A stretch of 64,000 bases of DNA, from contig NC_049983.1 in assembly GCF_000003815.2 (NCBI RefSeq), positions 11,163,870-11,227,869 of the forward strand. The letters run 5' to 3'. This DNA comes from Branchiostoma floridae (Eukaryota; Chordata; Leptocardii; Amphioxiformes; Branchiostomatidae). The first letter of the stretch is position 1. Every line of letters starts with the position of its first letter. The notes below the pieces were generated by a model. It worked only from the letters and a program-made list of their open reading frames with translations. It did no database searches and had not been told where the DNA came from. Made by a program: the position numbers and the translations under genes. Shown in pieces: positions 1 through 11,890 of this stretch.

Positions 1-441
1 CTGGAGTTGGAGTGGTCTGAATTTGCAAGTTGACTGATCCAGACTTGCCGTAGCATACACGTAAATGAGTACATAGCTTTGGCTAGGGCCGTCCCTCGGA
101 TAGGACGTCAAATGGAGGTCCCGTGTTGGGGAGAGCCACGCCCCATGCACGTTAAAGAACCCGCCACATATGCGATGTGAGCAGATCAAACCATTCCGGC
201 CAAAATGGGGTAGGGAATTTCCTGAGCAGCCTCGCAACCCCTGCTTTGCCTATTGAGTCAGTGAAGTCAAGCTTGCCTAAGCTTGATGAGGTGTCTGACT
301 TAGGGAGAAGAGATGCTGCTACAGTTATCGCTATGGGCCGCTCTTCATGTTCATGATGGTAACATCAGGCCGTACGAACCTGATTTATAAAAAAAAGAGA
401 GAGATTGATGTTGAATGAATCACATTCTGATTCCTCTCCAG
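1..441. repeat. Intron with interspersed-repeat-like block
   Basis: This is the KLHL12 intron before the first visible exon. Bases ~80-380 are GC-richer than the surrounding intron and look like a dispersed element, with blocks such as GGCCGTCCCTCGGATAGGA and GCACGTTAAAGAACCCGCC. I associate blocks of this kind with invertebrate SINE or LINE tails, but no second copy is obvious in this window, so the class is not established. The intron ends at the acceptor TTCCTCTCCAG. Confidence 0.4.
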
Positions 442-3400
442 ATGTCAGAAAAAAGCCAGTCATCAGTGGAGCTGCAGGGCCTGTCTCCACGTGTGATGGA
501 GATCCTGCTGGACTTCGTGTACACGGAGACTGTCAATGTCACAGTGGAGAATGTGCAGGATCTCCTGCCTGCTGCCTGTCTCTTACAACTCAAAGGTAAA
601 TTCATTACTCACTTATGAAATGAATAAAGTAGGAAGCTGTGTAAAAGGTGAGTAGAAACGGTCTCTCGAATTCTTATCCGGATTTCTGTCTGGATAATTT
701 TAATTTTCGGCAATAGCATGTGCATATATATACCATCTGTATATCACACCCATCCCTTTCATTTCCAACAGGGAAAGTGCTCTAGGTGCCTTCACATGCT
801 TTTTGCCGCACGGCTGCGGCCTACCAACCTGTTTTTAATGGGGGTATAACAAAATAAAAAAAAAGAAGGAAAACTAGAATAGAGAGACAATACGTTTTTT
901 CACTGTTTTCATTTTTTTTACATCATTTCAAAGAACATACAAAAGAAGAAGGAAAGAAAAAGGGATGTGTCAAGCTACCCACAACAGATTACTTGTCCGC
1001 TGAGCTCCCACCAATCCACTCCTGCCAGCTTGACACATCCAAATAAAAAAGACATACGAAACGTTCAAGACAGACAGTTTATACCAGTAGACTGATACGA
1101 CTGCAGGGAAGCAGGGGATTAAAAGCGGCCCACCAACCCACCTATTTCGGGCAATGGCAGAACAACCCATCCACCCCTTTCATATCCAACAGAGAAAGTG
1201 CTCTAAAAGCCTTCACATGCATTTTGTGGCACATTTCATCATAGCAGGAACATTTTCATTGATTGAAACCATTGATTTAAATCAGTTTATATATACAGTA
1301 TAAACAACAAAATTCTGTTTGACTTTCAAACAGATTATAAATTTCTACAAAAGACCATTCAATTGAAAGCTTTCAATGAAGAAATAAATTATTCTAATCC
1401 TCAAAGATAGAACTGGTACTGCAAGAAACTGCACAATAACGGTTGCATTTGTCTTGCAAAGCAAAAGTGGTATTCCAAATCCACCTTCAGCACATGCACT
1501 TCCAATTTCTTCTACTGTGGATTTAAACTAAAAATGAGTTTGTAGACCTCACACATGAATGGGCCAACATTTTTGCCTCTTTAAAACATTGTGTTTCTTC
1601 TTTCTCTTCCCCAGGTGTGAAGGAAGCCTGCTGCGACTTCCTGGAGAGTCAGCTCGATCCCTCCAACTCCCTGGGCATCATGAGTTTTGCGGACGCTCAC
1701 ACCTGCCAGTCCCTGAGACGAGCGGCAGAGGTGCACACCCACCGGCACTTCTCAGACGTGGTGCAGCATGAAGAGTTCCTCCTGCTGGAGAGGGATGACG
1801 TGGAAAAACTACTCAAGTGTGACGAGATTCAGGTACAACTTCATTCTTGTACTTGATAATATACAATGTATATATAAGGACACTACTAGTTATTGTGGAA
1901 CTTATCTCTTCTGCTGTACACTCTTCCATGCAAGTGCAGAGATTAAATGGGATACAATACAACGAAATACATACAAATGAGATGTGATACAGAAAAACCT
2001 TCTGTGTGTTATTTCACATTTTGAAAAAAAATCGTAGTCAGATTTCCCACAGCATGAAAAACTATGCATTAATATAGGTCACTTACTGATGGTTATATGT
2101 TCACAAGCATAATAGATTAGAATGAAGAAATAGAAAAAAAATCGCAAAATAAGGCATCAAATCTTTAGCCACATTGTACAGGACTATTGTAGGGATGTCA
2201 ATGTAGCTCAACTGGTAGCAGCCTCGAAGTTGAACTTCTGGTTCCAATCAGGTTGCTAACTGGGATACCCTGGTTTAATCCCAAGAAGGACATCTTGCAA
2301 TTGGGTGGGACTGCTTTGGAAAGGGACATAAAATGGGAGAAGTACGCTATACTTCAAGCATGTTCAATGGGAATGGCTAACAACCCCTACCTGTAAAACT
2401 ATACCCTGCTACTGAAACAGCAAGGAAACTTGCTGCTCTATGTGTCACTAGGCACTCCAAGGTTAACAACCACAAGCTTTCTGTGAAGCACTGTTGCAGA
2501 ATGATATACTATAATACATGTACATACAGGTACCGTCAGAAGAGCCAGTGTTTGAGGCCCTGATGCAGTGGGTGAAACACAGACTGGAGGGCAGGAAGCC
2601 GTACCTGCCTGAGCTGTTAGAGTCTGTCAGACTGCCTCTTCTCACACCCAGATACATCACTGATGTGGTGGACAAGGAGGTACTGCAAATCTTGTCATAT
2701 TTGTGGCGGTTCGCTGCAAACATGTATTTCCAATGGATTACTACAGTGTATTGGGGAATTGTTCAATCGCAAACTTAAAGCACTGTGACTTCTTCTTCTA
2801 CTGTGAAATGTAGATCTCACAAATGTAAATGAATTTACAGTATGATTTTGATCTTGTATGCAAGAGAGCCACATCAAAAGAATGTCTATACAGTACCTTC
2901 AGTGATGCTTTTGTTTAGTTACTATTGATAGCCATGGTTTCATTTATTATCAAAATGGAAGTTATATCATTGTTCACTGTTTAGATGCTGATCAGAAGAA
3001 GCTTGGAGTGTCGAGATCTGGTGGACGTAGCCAAGAGATTCCACCTGAGACCAGAGCTGCGAGCAGAGATGCAGGGACCACAGACCAAGCCCAGAACAGG
3101 TCAGGGGGCTTATAAGTCATACAGGCCGTCATTGTCAGAAGCTACATGATTGCCTGTATTTCCTTGGCTGTGTAAAACATTGTTGACCTATACTTATTCT
3201 ACAAATGATAAGCGTATTGACAGAATGGACGAATAATGCTGTTTATTGCAAATTCTTGCTCAAGGTCTAATTGCAACCAACAAAAAGATAAACAACCATT
3301 AACAGTACTAAGCTACTACTTTAGCCTTAAGTCTAATGCTAAAATGTAACTTATTGGGTTTGACTTCTTTTTCCAAGACGGTGAAAGACAAAGGATTCCA

Positions 3401-6400
3401 CCTTTTCTATTAAGTGTGGGCTCGGTGATGTTAAAAGATTAATAGTTTCTTTTTGTCTGTAAAAGTTGAAAGATATGTGATTTTCTCTGCAGGTGCCAGT
3501 GAAGTGATGTTGGTGATCGGAGGCTTTGGCAGCCAACAGTCTCCTGTTGACACCGTGGAAAAATACAACCCCAAAACTGAGGAGTGGGAGTTTCTTCCTG
3601 TCAGTATGAAGGCTTTTTATACATTTTGCATAATGACACTTGTTTTAACATATTGTGCTTAGTTTACATATTGTTTTTGAATATGGATCTGTTGTATTAA
3701 GAAGGAAAAAAAAATATCACATTGATATTCCAAATAGCAATTACTCAAGCAACTGGATATGATTTTGGAAACGGTCAGATGCTTCAAACAACATCCGTTA
3801 TCTTTTGTTAGCAACACAGATGTTTCCTGAAACATTTGACCGTTTCGAGTAATTATTATTTGGCAACTATTGCTATTTGGTAACTCTCATTACCTGGATG
3901 TCTAACCTTCATTGACATGATACCTTCATCTTCAGAATTCTTCTATGTCTTTGACAGTTTGCATGCATACATAAAGTCTAGTTTGATCAAAACTTTCCTT
4001 GTTATATTGTGTCAAACATTCAACATTTCTGATCAGGCTATAACCAAGAAGAGACGGTATGTTGCGTCCTGTTCCCTGAACGACCGTGTGTACGTGATCG
4101 GAGGTTACGATGGGCGCTCCAGACTCAGCACGGTGGAGTGTCTAGACTACCACATGTTCAGTCGGCATAAGAACGAGACGTGGAGGAACATCTCATCTAT
4201 GACACACAGGAGGGGGCTGGCCTCAGCCTGTGTGATGGGGGGTAAGTGTAACTGTGTACTGTAACAGTAATGTGTATTGTACTGTAATGTGTAATTATGA
4301 ACAGTAGTGTTCATAAAATCATTCAATAATAAAATTATATCTTTGGGAAGATGATCTATAAGATGACCACAAAATGTAGAATATCCATATTAAATATGGA
4401 TATAAAACTCCTGCTAAAATACATAGTTACATTAACAATTGTCTAATGTCTCAAATGAACTTTGAACCAGTATCATAACAAAAATGCTTGTGACTAAACT
4501 TGTCTCTGGTGATATGCAAGTGTTTTTTTTCCTCCTTTAGACCATATCTACGTGGCGGGAGGGTTTGATGGTTCATACCGACACAGCAGTATGGAGAGAT
4601 ACGACCCTCAGATAGACAGATGGACAGTATTAGGGGACATGGAGAATGGTGAGGAGCTGAGGGCATTCACTGCCTTGTTACTTTGCTTTCATACAAACAG
4701 TATTAAGCTCAACTTGGCGTTTGGCAATGTCATTATTCTGTAGTTTGCGATAATGATTTGCAGTGATTTGCAAAAAATGTATTTGGCTTGAAGATTGCTT
4801 CAGCATTTAGTATCGTAAGCTGAAGACATTTACCAATAATACTAGTCCAATGCTCAGGTATCATTTTAAAGGCTTTTGACTACAACTGTTACCTGTATTG
4901 TGTGAACATATTACATTGTACAACATATGATAAGGAACATGATTCCTTTTAGTGAGACATAAGCAGAGTCTAACACAAACAACTTGTTGACCACATATAG
5001 GACGTGAGGGGGCGGGACTCATAGCAGCCAATGGGTCCATCTACTGTATAGGGGGGTATGATGGGCTGCACATCCTCCGGTCAGTGGAGAGATATGACCC
5101 CAACAGTGGACAGTGGACAACACTACCCTCCATGGTCACTAAGAGATCAGGTAATGCTTCTGTCTTTGATGATATGTAAAACTCTTTCAGGTAAACATAC
5201 CTGCACATGAAACCTCACACATGGAATTTGAGGACAATGTATTCAGCACCAGGGACAGGTATGTTAGTGTGTGAATGTTGTTCAGCACCAGGGTCAGGTA
5301 TGTGTCAGGTACGTGTAATGTGTATATTATTAGTTTGTAATATATTGTCAGACCCTAACTCCTCCATTATATGAGTCTTTTTTTTTCTTTCTTTCTTCAA
5401 ATACAATTGAGCTCAATAAAAAGCAGCTGATTTGAGCTTCTCATGAATAAAGACAGGTTTCAAATAATCATACAGTACTGTCTAGTCTAGTCTTGAAATT
5501 GTTAGTCAACAGAGATCGTGGTAGACCAAGGAAATCCTGAATGGAATGTGTTAGGAGGGACCAAAAGGTGTACATGTCTACATGTAACTAGGGTGAGTCT
5601 GCTGGACAGAGTCGAAAGGAAGTGGGGTGTGAAGACTAGCCGACTGCTTCCTACCTGTGTCAGGGATCCCAGCAGCAGTATAATCAGATACTGGATACTA
5701 ATTTCTACTACATTTGTACTTCCACTACTACTTCTAGACTCTTGAATTTCTCTGTTGTACTACTTCCAGGTGCAGGAGTCGGTTTGATAAATGACACCAT
5801 CTACGTGGTGGGAGGGTTTGACGGCAGCACCCACTTAAACTCCGTGGAGTGCTTCAACGTGCGGACCAACCAGTGGACACGGGCAGCCAACATGGTGTCG
5901 GCACGCTGCTATGTAGGAGCCACTGTACTACAGGGGAGACTGTACGCTATAGCAGGGTTAGTAGTGACTTCTTTTGAATGTACATATAGAAAAGACTGCA
6001 CAAATAGAAATGTGAACATACACTGCCCAGTATACAAATACCTGGACCAAATTTTAGACCTTGACTTCTTCTGTCAAATATTTCCAACAATTGCACATGT
6101 TAGAAGGGCTTTATGTTGGTGGGACTTGAAGATTTTGGCCCCTAAATTGAAAGTGTTTTTGCAAACAAAACCTTCATGTAACAGTTACAACCACATTACA
6201 GGATATTTGCACCATTATTTTCTTTTTTTTGGTGTTTGCGAATCGTGCAAGATCAAGCTGCACAAAGTATATGTACGCTTGTATGCTTTTTCCTAGAGTA
6301 GATCAAGCACCTCCTTGGGTAGATGAATCATTCAGTCACACTCCAGGCTAGTTAGACAAAAGAAATGGTAGGAAAATTTACTTTTCTATGTTGTCCTATC

Positions 6401-6681
6401 GTTGAAGAGGTTCATCAGTCACGTATGCAAACAGTTACAACAAATTTTCATCAATCAATGACTAGTCATTGATTGATGAAAATTTGTTGTAACTATGTTG
6501 TCCTAATATTACATATTGGGCCTCTAAAAAAAATGCCGGACATTTTTCCTGCAGGTATGATGGTCAGTCCCTACAGAGCAGTATCGAGGCGTATGACACC
6601 ATCACGGACAGCTGGGAGGTGGTGTCCAACATGGCCACACAGAGATGTGATGTGGGCATAGCCGTAGTGTCAGAGGTGTAA
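442..6681 (+). CDS. KLHL12: Kelch-like protein 12, 5'-truncated by window edge
   Basis: KLHL12 is a substrate adaptor for Cullin-3 ubiquitin ligase; in vertebrates it targets SEC31 (COPII coat) and Dishevelled. Ten coding exons with consistent phases: 442-595, 1615-1832, 2530-2679, 2985-3099, 3493-3599, 4037-4241, 4541-4648, 5001-5150, 5770-5956, 6555-6681 (TAA). They give 506 residues. The first exon starts inside the BTB domain ([13 protein letters not shown], then [18 protein letters not shown]), so about 60-70 N-terminal residues lie upstream of the window. The BACK domain follows ([36 protein letters not shown]). Six Kelch blades show the GG doublet and a later [49 protein letters not shown] and AIAGYDGQS. 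Family members are about 568 residues, so only the N-terminus is lacking. Orthology to KLHL12 rather than another KLHL rests on GGFGSQQSP and the near-identical blade order. One loop ([11 protein letters not shown]) differs from the vertebrate sequence as I recall it. Confidence 0.95.
745..1230. repeat. Direct repeat pair plus small inverted repeat in KLHL12 intron
   Basis: Two ~60-bp blocks at about 745-805 and 1165-1230 are similar: CCCTTTCAT.TCCAACAG, then GAAAGTGCTCTA, then CCTTCACATGC. Between them, arms GGATGTGTCAAGCT (near 964) and AGCTTGACACATCC (near 1028) form an inverted repeat. The arrangement resembles a small transposon inserted into an older repeat, but no family is recognised. 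Confidence 0.45.
2193..2470 (+). mobile_element. tRNA-headed SINE in KLHL12 intron
   Basis: The head contains TAGCTCAACTGGTAGCAG, which fits a Pol III A box. About 50 bases later GGTTTAATCCC fits a decayed B box. An unrelated body of about 190 bases follows, ending near CTCCAAGGTTAACAAC. This is the usual layout of a tRNA-derived SINE. It sits 60 bases upstream of the exon at 2530. Family name unknown. Confidence 0.55.
3735..3915. repeat. Dispersed repeat, copy 1 (CTGGATGTCTAACCTTCA family)
   Basis: The block begins AATTACTCAAGCAACTGGAT, contains a degenerate inverted core (GTCAGATGCTTCAAACAACATCC) and ends ATTACCTGGATGTCTAACCTTCATT. Related pieces recur at 13040-13215, 13565-13832, 15110-15260, 22908-23092 and 31440-31570, so this is a multi-copy family. 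Confidence 0.55.
6433..6494. repeat. Perfect 62-bp palindrome
   Basis: Two 31-base arms, beginning AGTTACAACAAATTTTC and ending GAAAATTTGTTGTAACT, meet at ACTAGT with no spacer and no mismatch. It lies in the last KLHL12 intron, 60 bases before the final coding exon (6555). Folded as RNA it would form a long hairpin near the branch-point region. Confidence 0.95.
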
Positions 6682-8868
6682 CTGGTAACAGGGTATCAGA
6701 CAGAAAAGTATTTAAATTGAAGTATTTTGGATTCAATGCAACTTTGGGCTGTTCCATTTGTAAAGTTTAGGAGAGATGGTCTGGACCTTAATTTTTTTTT
6801 TATCTTATAAGATATTTGACCTCAAGCTCCAGCTGTAGGCTGGACAAATTCAATTCAGTTAAAAAAAGAATAGACCCTCTGGCTAGATTTTCAGTACGTT
6901 TTGACATGGAATGTTTATTTTGGAGAAGAGGAAATGTTTTATTTACACTGTATTTTTGCCTTGAAAGTCACTAGTGTTACTTGTTGTCACATATTTATTT
7001 TAATTACACTGGTAATTTTATTGTTTTCAAGGTCACTTTTATTGTGAATAAACATGGCCTTCCCCTCTACTTGCAAATGGAATGGTCTGTTGCTACTCCA
7101 GATACACATATTTATATAGTAGAGTACACTATAAGTATAAGAATAGCCAGTATGTGGGTCAGTATAAATGTAGTATCCAAAGTGTGCCAAGAAATAACTA
7201 AAATTAAATTGTAGATGCTGCTTGCAACTGTGCTTGAATTATGCCAGTAGTGTGGAGCTGCAAAAAGTATTTTCAAAATCTGAAATGCTATAATTCTGAA
7301 ATGAAATTCTATTGAGAAATATGTAAGTGGTTGGCTCGTGAGGTAACTGTCTTCTAAAAGATTCAGTAGAAATCTAAAACAAAACTTTAAAAGCTCTGAT
7401 ATATTACTCCAACACCCTCCAAAAGCCCTTTTTGTATAATTATATATTATTCAAATTGTGAATATACTATCAGAATAGCCATATATTACCTGTGTATAGC
7501 CCCTTGAAATTTGAATCAGAAATTGTCAGCAGTGAGTGCAATGATTCTTTATAATCTACTTATCTGAAGTAGCTTTATCTGGGTGGCTTGCGGATTACCT
7601 GAATATATGACCCTATTTACTATAGATAACAATGTGATTGCTATATCTTGCCTGCCCAATGTATATACTTCAGTTGTATTGTATTGATAGTAATGTATAG
7701 TACATACAATCACAACCATTGTTATTTATGGTCAAATTTTCATTAATAACTGTTTAAGCATGAACTCATAACCGAATCTCATGATCAACAAGTGATAAAT
7801 ACATGTATATGTGTTTGACTTACTACACCAACCTTGATGCAACATTTCTTCTAGTCTTGTAATGTAATATTTCATGTTTTGCCATCTACATTGATGATCT
7901 GTACCTGTTTAGCATGCAGGTAAAATTGTTTCATCTATTCAGAGTTCAAATGCAGGGTTCAAGTTCCTGTTATGTACAGGAGTGACAGTACCAGTATTAT
8001 AATCAGTCAAGCTGTACAAGTAAAATTTATGTTTCCTTCCATTCTTAGTATTACTTTGATTGCAAAGTAAGATATGATGTCACAAAATAAATGTACATGT
8101 ACATGTATGTGAGACAGAATAATGTAAGAGACCCAAAGAGTTTGGTATTTACCTTCAATTTCCTTAAGTTATATAGTACACACCACTGTTTGATATAGTT
8201 TGTTGAAGATATTTTCTCTTCTTCCATTCACAAAAAGGACAAATCCACTCAGTCTGGTATTATTTATTGTATGAACACTCCAGAGCCATGTACTAGTATG
8301 GAATACAAATAAGAAAATGAGACACATGACATGATGTGATATATTAAAGTTTATATTAAAGTATAATTTCTCCCAAAGATGTGGTATTTGTGTGAGCAAC
8401 ATTAACATCATATAACTGTCTATTGAACAGAATTCATCTACTGGTAATATATCTTGCAGAATGAATGACATTAGAAGTTAGAACACCAACACTTTTTAGG
8501 CTAGAGTTAATCAGAGAATTTTCAGTTTAGACTATTCAACAATAGTGATATCACAGTGCAAGTGGCGCATAACAACAAAGCCTATGCATGAACATGATAA
8601 ACTCTTTGGGTTCTTTCAACAACAATATTGTCCAACCAGTATATTGCAATTGGAATTTCATCAACATAGCTCTCAACATTTGTATCCTTTCAGTTTCACA
8701 ATTATAGAAAAATGGCACTTCTTTCTAATAGTGTACAACCATCATCTCCCTTGTTACATCAACATTCAAAAAACAAAGGTTCATGTCCTGTAAGGATAAA
8801 CTAGTGACAAACATTTGTCCATAACTTTTGAGTTTGACAATGGGAACAGGCTGTGCTACTAATCAACA
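6682..8868. other. Convergent 3' regions of KLHL12 and the USP gene
   Basis: This is AT-rich non-coding sequence between two tail-to-tail stop codons. On the plus strand AATAAA occurs at 7047-7052 (3' UTR about 370 nt) and 8086-8091 (about 1.4 kb). On the minus strand AATAAA (TTTATT at 8263-8268) would end the USP mRNA about 600 nt after its stop. I see no conserved gene here; short open frames in both strands lack recognisable protein similarity. Confidence 0.6.
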
Positions 8869-11567
8869 TTAACTAGACTTCCTATAGAACAAAATATAAG
8901 CATTTCTTTTGACAATGGCAGACCGTAGCTCACTCTGCATGCTGGTGACAGGCCTAACGTCTTCATCATCAAATTTGTACCACAGTCCGTCATCCAGCAA
9001 AGCGTATGCCACATAGTGTCCACAGTCACGAGTGGTGCCGAGATGCATACAAACTGCATATAAACTGTACACACAGTCATTAGGCAGGCCCTGGTCTGGT
9101 TCTGGCAACATGCTGTCTACATGAAGGCTGTTCAGATTAAGATTGTGAAGGGGGATATTCACAGGCACTTGTGTCTTGGTGGCATAGTTGAACCTCTGTA
9201 GCTGGATGATCAGGCACTCAGGAAGGTAGCGCAGGAGGCACCTACGTTGAGCTGTAGTCTGAGTCTGTAGGTCTTGTTCTGAGTCCCCTGCACCCCCACA
9301 CGTGCAGCGGAAGCCACTCTCTTTCTGCAAGTTCTCAACATTAGCAAGGTTCCCTATGCAGGTCTCCAAGTCGATGGCCATAGAGTTCTGCTCTGGAATG
9401 TGCACAGGGAGCACACTAAACACCTCCATACTAAGGGACAGCTTGCCACACAGGAGACAATGTCTGGCTTCTACCAACTGACCAGTGAAGGATGTATCCA
9501 CCACAGTGTTATTCTGATGGCAGTGTTTGTACCAGGCAACTTCAGACAAAGTTTTCAGCGGCTCTGCATATGTGTCTGGCTTCAGTGAATCTGCATGCTT
9601 GATGAGGGTCACACACTCATCTTCAAGGTCGTACAACTTTCTGGCAGTAAACTTCCCATACTTCAGGTGTAGGGAGTCATCAGCTCGAGGGCTGCTAGTT
9701 CTGATGCCGACTCTCTCCTTTGGACTCCCTATTGGTGAGTAAGGTGGTGTTAAGGGGAAGCTAGTCCTTCCCTGTCTAACTTCTGCACTTAGTGCATCGA
9801 GAAGCCACGTCAAAAACTCAGCTGCATCCTGCTGAGGTTGGATGTGGCTCCACTCTGGCCTCACAATCAATTCAGGTTTCCTCTCAGCAACAACACTTCT
9901 GAAGGCCAAGGGATTGATAACCAAACCCTCCTTGTCTCTGTGCCTCTGACAGTCGGACACAAGCTCCACAAACGTCAGCAGTAATGTGCCTCCCGATTGG
10001 TTGGCAGTCGGTCGCTCCACTGCCATTTGGAGGCCTTGAACCAATACAGGATTGTGTGCTAAACACTGCAGGACAGAGTTCATAAAGCATATGTTTTGGC
10101 CACCATTCTGAAGACCTGGAGGTAGCTGTATGTCCCAAACTGTCTTTTTAACAGGAGAGGGCCTTGCTCTGAGCCCATATTTTGATGGGGAGTAGGTAAC
10201 AGGATTTCGGAAATTTGTACCCGTAGTCAAACCTGTATCACTTGATGATATCCTGGATGTCGTAGGAGGAACTCCTAACCTAGAACTCAGTTCTCTGGCT
10301 GGACTCAGACCAACAGGTGTCACAGAATCAAGTCTCTTTGGCTTTCTAATAAGAATCTTATCATTCTGTACCCGGGAATCTGAACCTGATGGTCGCACAT
10401 TTGTGCTGGGCAGAGACTTGGTAGGGTGCAACAATCTTGTACTTGACAAGGAACTTTTTGTCCTTCTGCTAGTGTTAGGAGCATAATAGGAAGACATGGT
10501 GGACACATCTTCTCCATTGCTGATAGATGAAGAGGTAGACGTTCTCCTCACGGATTGTACTCCCGTTGTTTGTCTCAAACTCCTGAGAGCGTACTGTACT
10601 CTGTCAGACCCTTCCTGTAGGGACTGTTTGGCTATGTGCAGCCAATGATGGGGAAAGAAGATGAAGACGAGAATGGATCCAGTCAGCAGGAGGAGGGTGT
10701 AGGGGACATGTGACCAGAGGAGCAGCACCAGGGTGATCACCGTCAGCAGTCCACCCTCGATGGTCCAGATTCTCGTCTTCTCCTCCTCGGTGCTGCATGA
10801 ATGATACAAACTTCAAAGTTTAAACAAATTGTTTCACAGAAAATCTAACTCATTTTGTGCATATGTCACATTTACTCCATCCATCCATCAGTCCAATAAC
10901 TGATTGGCCATATATAGGACTTAAGGAGCAGTACTAGTATGACACTGTGGGAACACTTCATGTAGCTAGTGTTTGACACTAGCTACATGAAGTGTTCCCA
11001 CTTCTAGCAGTCCTATGTCAGTCTGATTGACTGACCCACTGTCTGTTCCAACCTGACTCTGATGGTGTTACTGTTAATAGAGTTATATAATACTAAATAG
11101 ACCAATCCCAGTTGTCAATCAACAAGTTATCAGTTCTTCTTCTTCTTTGTTAAATTTGCATTAGCTTGTTTGTTTGTAGGTTATGGACCACGTGGGCGGG
11201 GCAATGGGACGATTAAATATAAAGTCCAAAGTACTGTACTACTAACGTTAGTATGAGCCAAAATATAAGACTATTCTTCAACATTAATTCTTCATTAAAT
11301 CATATTCAAGTACATACTATAGCTATATTTCTGGGTCTAAACGCACTCGTCCTATGAAATGACAACAGAGCGTTCCTTATATCTTTTTCTTGATCCACCT
11401 AGTACCTGTAGCCGTTGACATATAAACGGTATGATGGAAGTTAGAACTCACTTGGCGTATTTGAGTTGGTGCTTTGTAAACGTATCAACAACCACAAACA
11501 CAGCTAACTCCAGTGTAAAACAACACAGAGTGCTCCAGATGCTCTGTACAACACTCAGAACATCCAT
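8869..11567 (-). CDS. Membrane-anchored USP-family deubiquitinase (peptidase C19)
   Basis: This enzyme is predicted to cleave ubiquitin from proteins at a membrane. Exon 1 is 11567-11452 (ATG, donor GTGAGT) and exon 2 is 10792-8869 (acceptor TTCATGCAG). They join in phase to 679 residues. The long open frame starts earlier in exon 2 only by reading through the intron, so the exon-1 ATG is preferred. The first ~90 residues hold three hydrophobic stretches (about 10-28, 53-67, 68-86). A Ser/Arg/Thr-rich linker follows to ~255. The USP core starts at LPPGLQNGGQNICFMNS with nucleophile Cys274. QQDAAEFL replaces the common QQDAHEFL. Two CxxC-type zinc-ribbon corners appear (HCLLCG and CTCGG). The His box DCGHYVAYALLDDGLWYKF gives His631 and the acidic partner at 647/648. 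All three catalytic elements are present, so it should be active. I cannot assign a vertebrate orthologue with confidence; USP30 also has an N-terminal anchor, but only one span. Confidence 0.88.
10947..11001. repeat. 26-bp-arm inverted repeat in USP intron 1
   Basis: Arms start GTGGGAACACTTCATG and end CATGAAGTGTTCCCAC. They are 26 bases each, perfectly complementary, with a TTG loop. The repeat lies in the intron between the two USP coding exons. It may be the remnant of a foldback element or a structured RNA hairpin. Confidence 0.9.
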
Positions 11568-11890
11568 GGTTCGTGACGGGCTCTCCTTATGCCTGCTATT
11601 TCATCCAAATCGTCAGTACAGAAAGAAAACATGACCTTTCCGAACTGTGCAAAGATTTTTTTTCAAAACCGTTGAAAACGGTCAAAGGTCATTGCGCAAG
11701 CGCAGTGAACCGGTCTCGTTCCCATGAATGCTCTGCGTACGAGATTTTAGGTCAAAGTTCAGGACATATTTGCCGTCGGGATGGAAACGTTTACATTTTT
11801 GACAGGTGAATTTTCGGTGGATATGGTGCTCTTTCTGTCGAGTCGTCGGTGATCTGTGGCAATTTCTGGGTCAAGACGTAACCAAGAAAG
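11568..11890. promoter_or_regulatory. Shared divergent promoter region, USP gene / CCDC78-like gene
   Basis: The USP start codon (11567, minus) faces a probable 5' non-coding exon of the CCDC78-like gene. That exon ends AACCAAGAAAG with donor GTAAAC at 11891. Its downstream partner is 13257-13279, with acceptor TTTTCTTCAG, carrying the ATG at 13280. The interval is more CpG-rich than the flanks (GCGCAAGCGCAGTGAACCGG around 11693). I see no TATA box. The pairing is inferred from layout and splice signals; no transcript was examined. Confidence 0.5.

Noticed and set aside
2193-2280. Possible tRNA gene
   Set aside because: Both Pol III boxes are visible but there is no closed acceptor stem or anticodon arm. 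A SINE head is the better reading; the same goes for 18449-18530.
10793-10809. Start of the USP protein within exon 2 (MYHSC...)
   Set aside because: The frame opens with TTG, not ATG, and these bases are the intron end (TTCATGCAG acceptor). Exon 1 at 11567-11452 supplies an ATG in matching phase.
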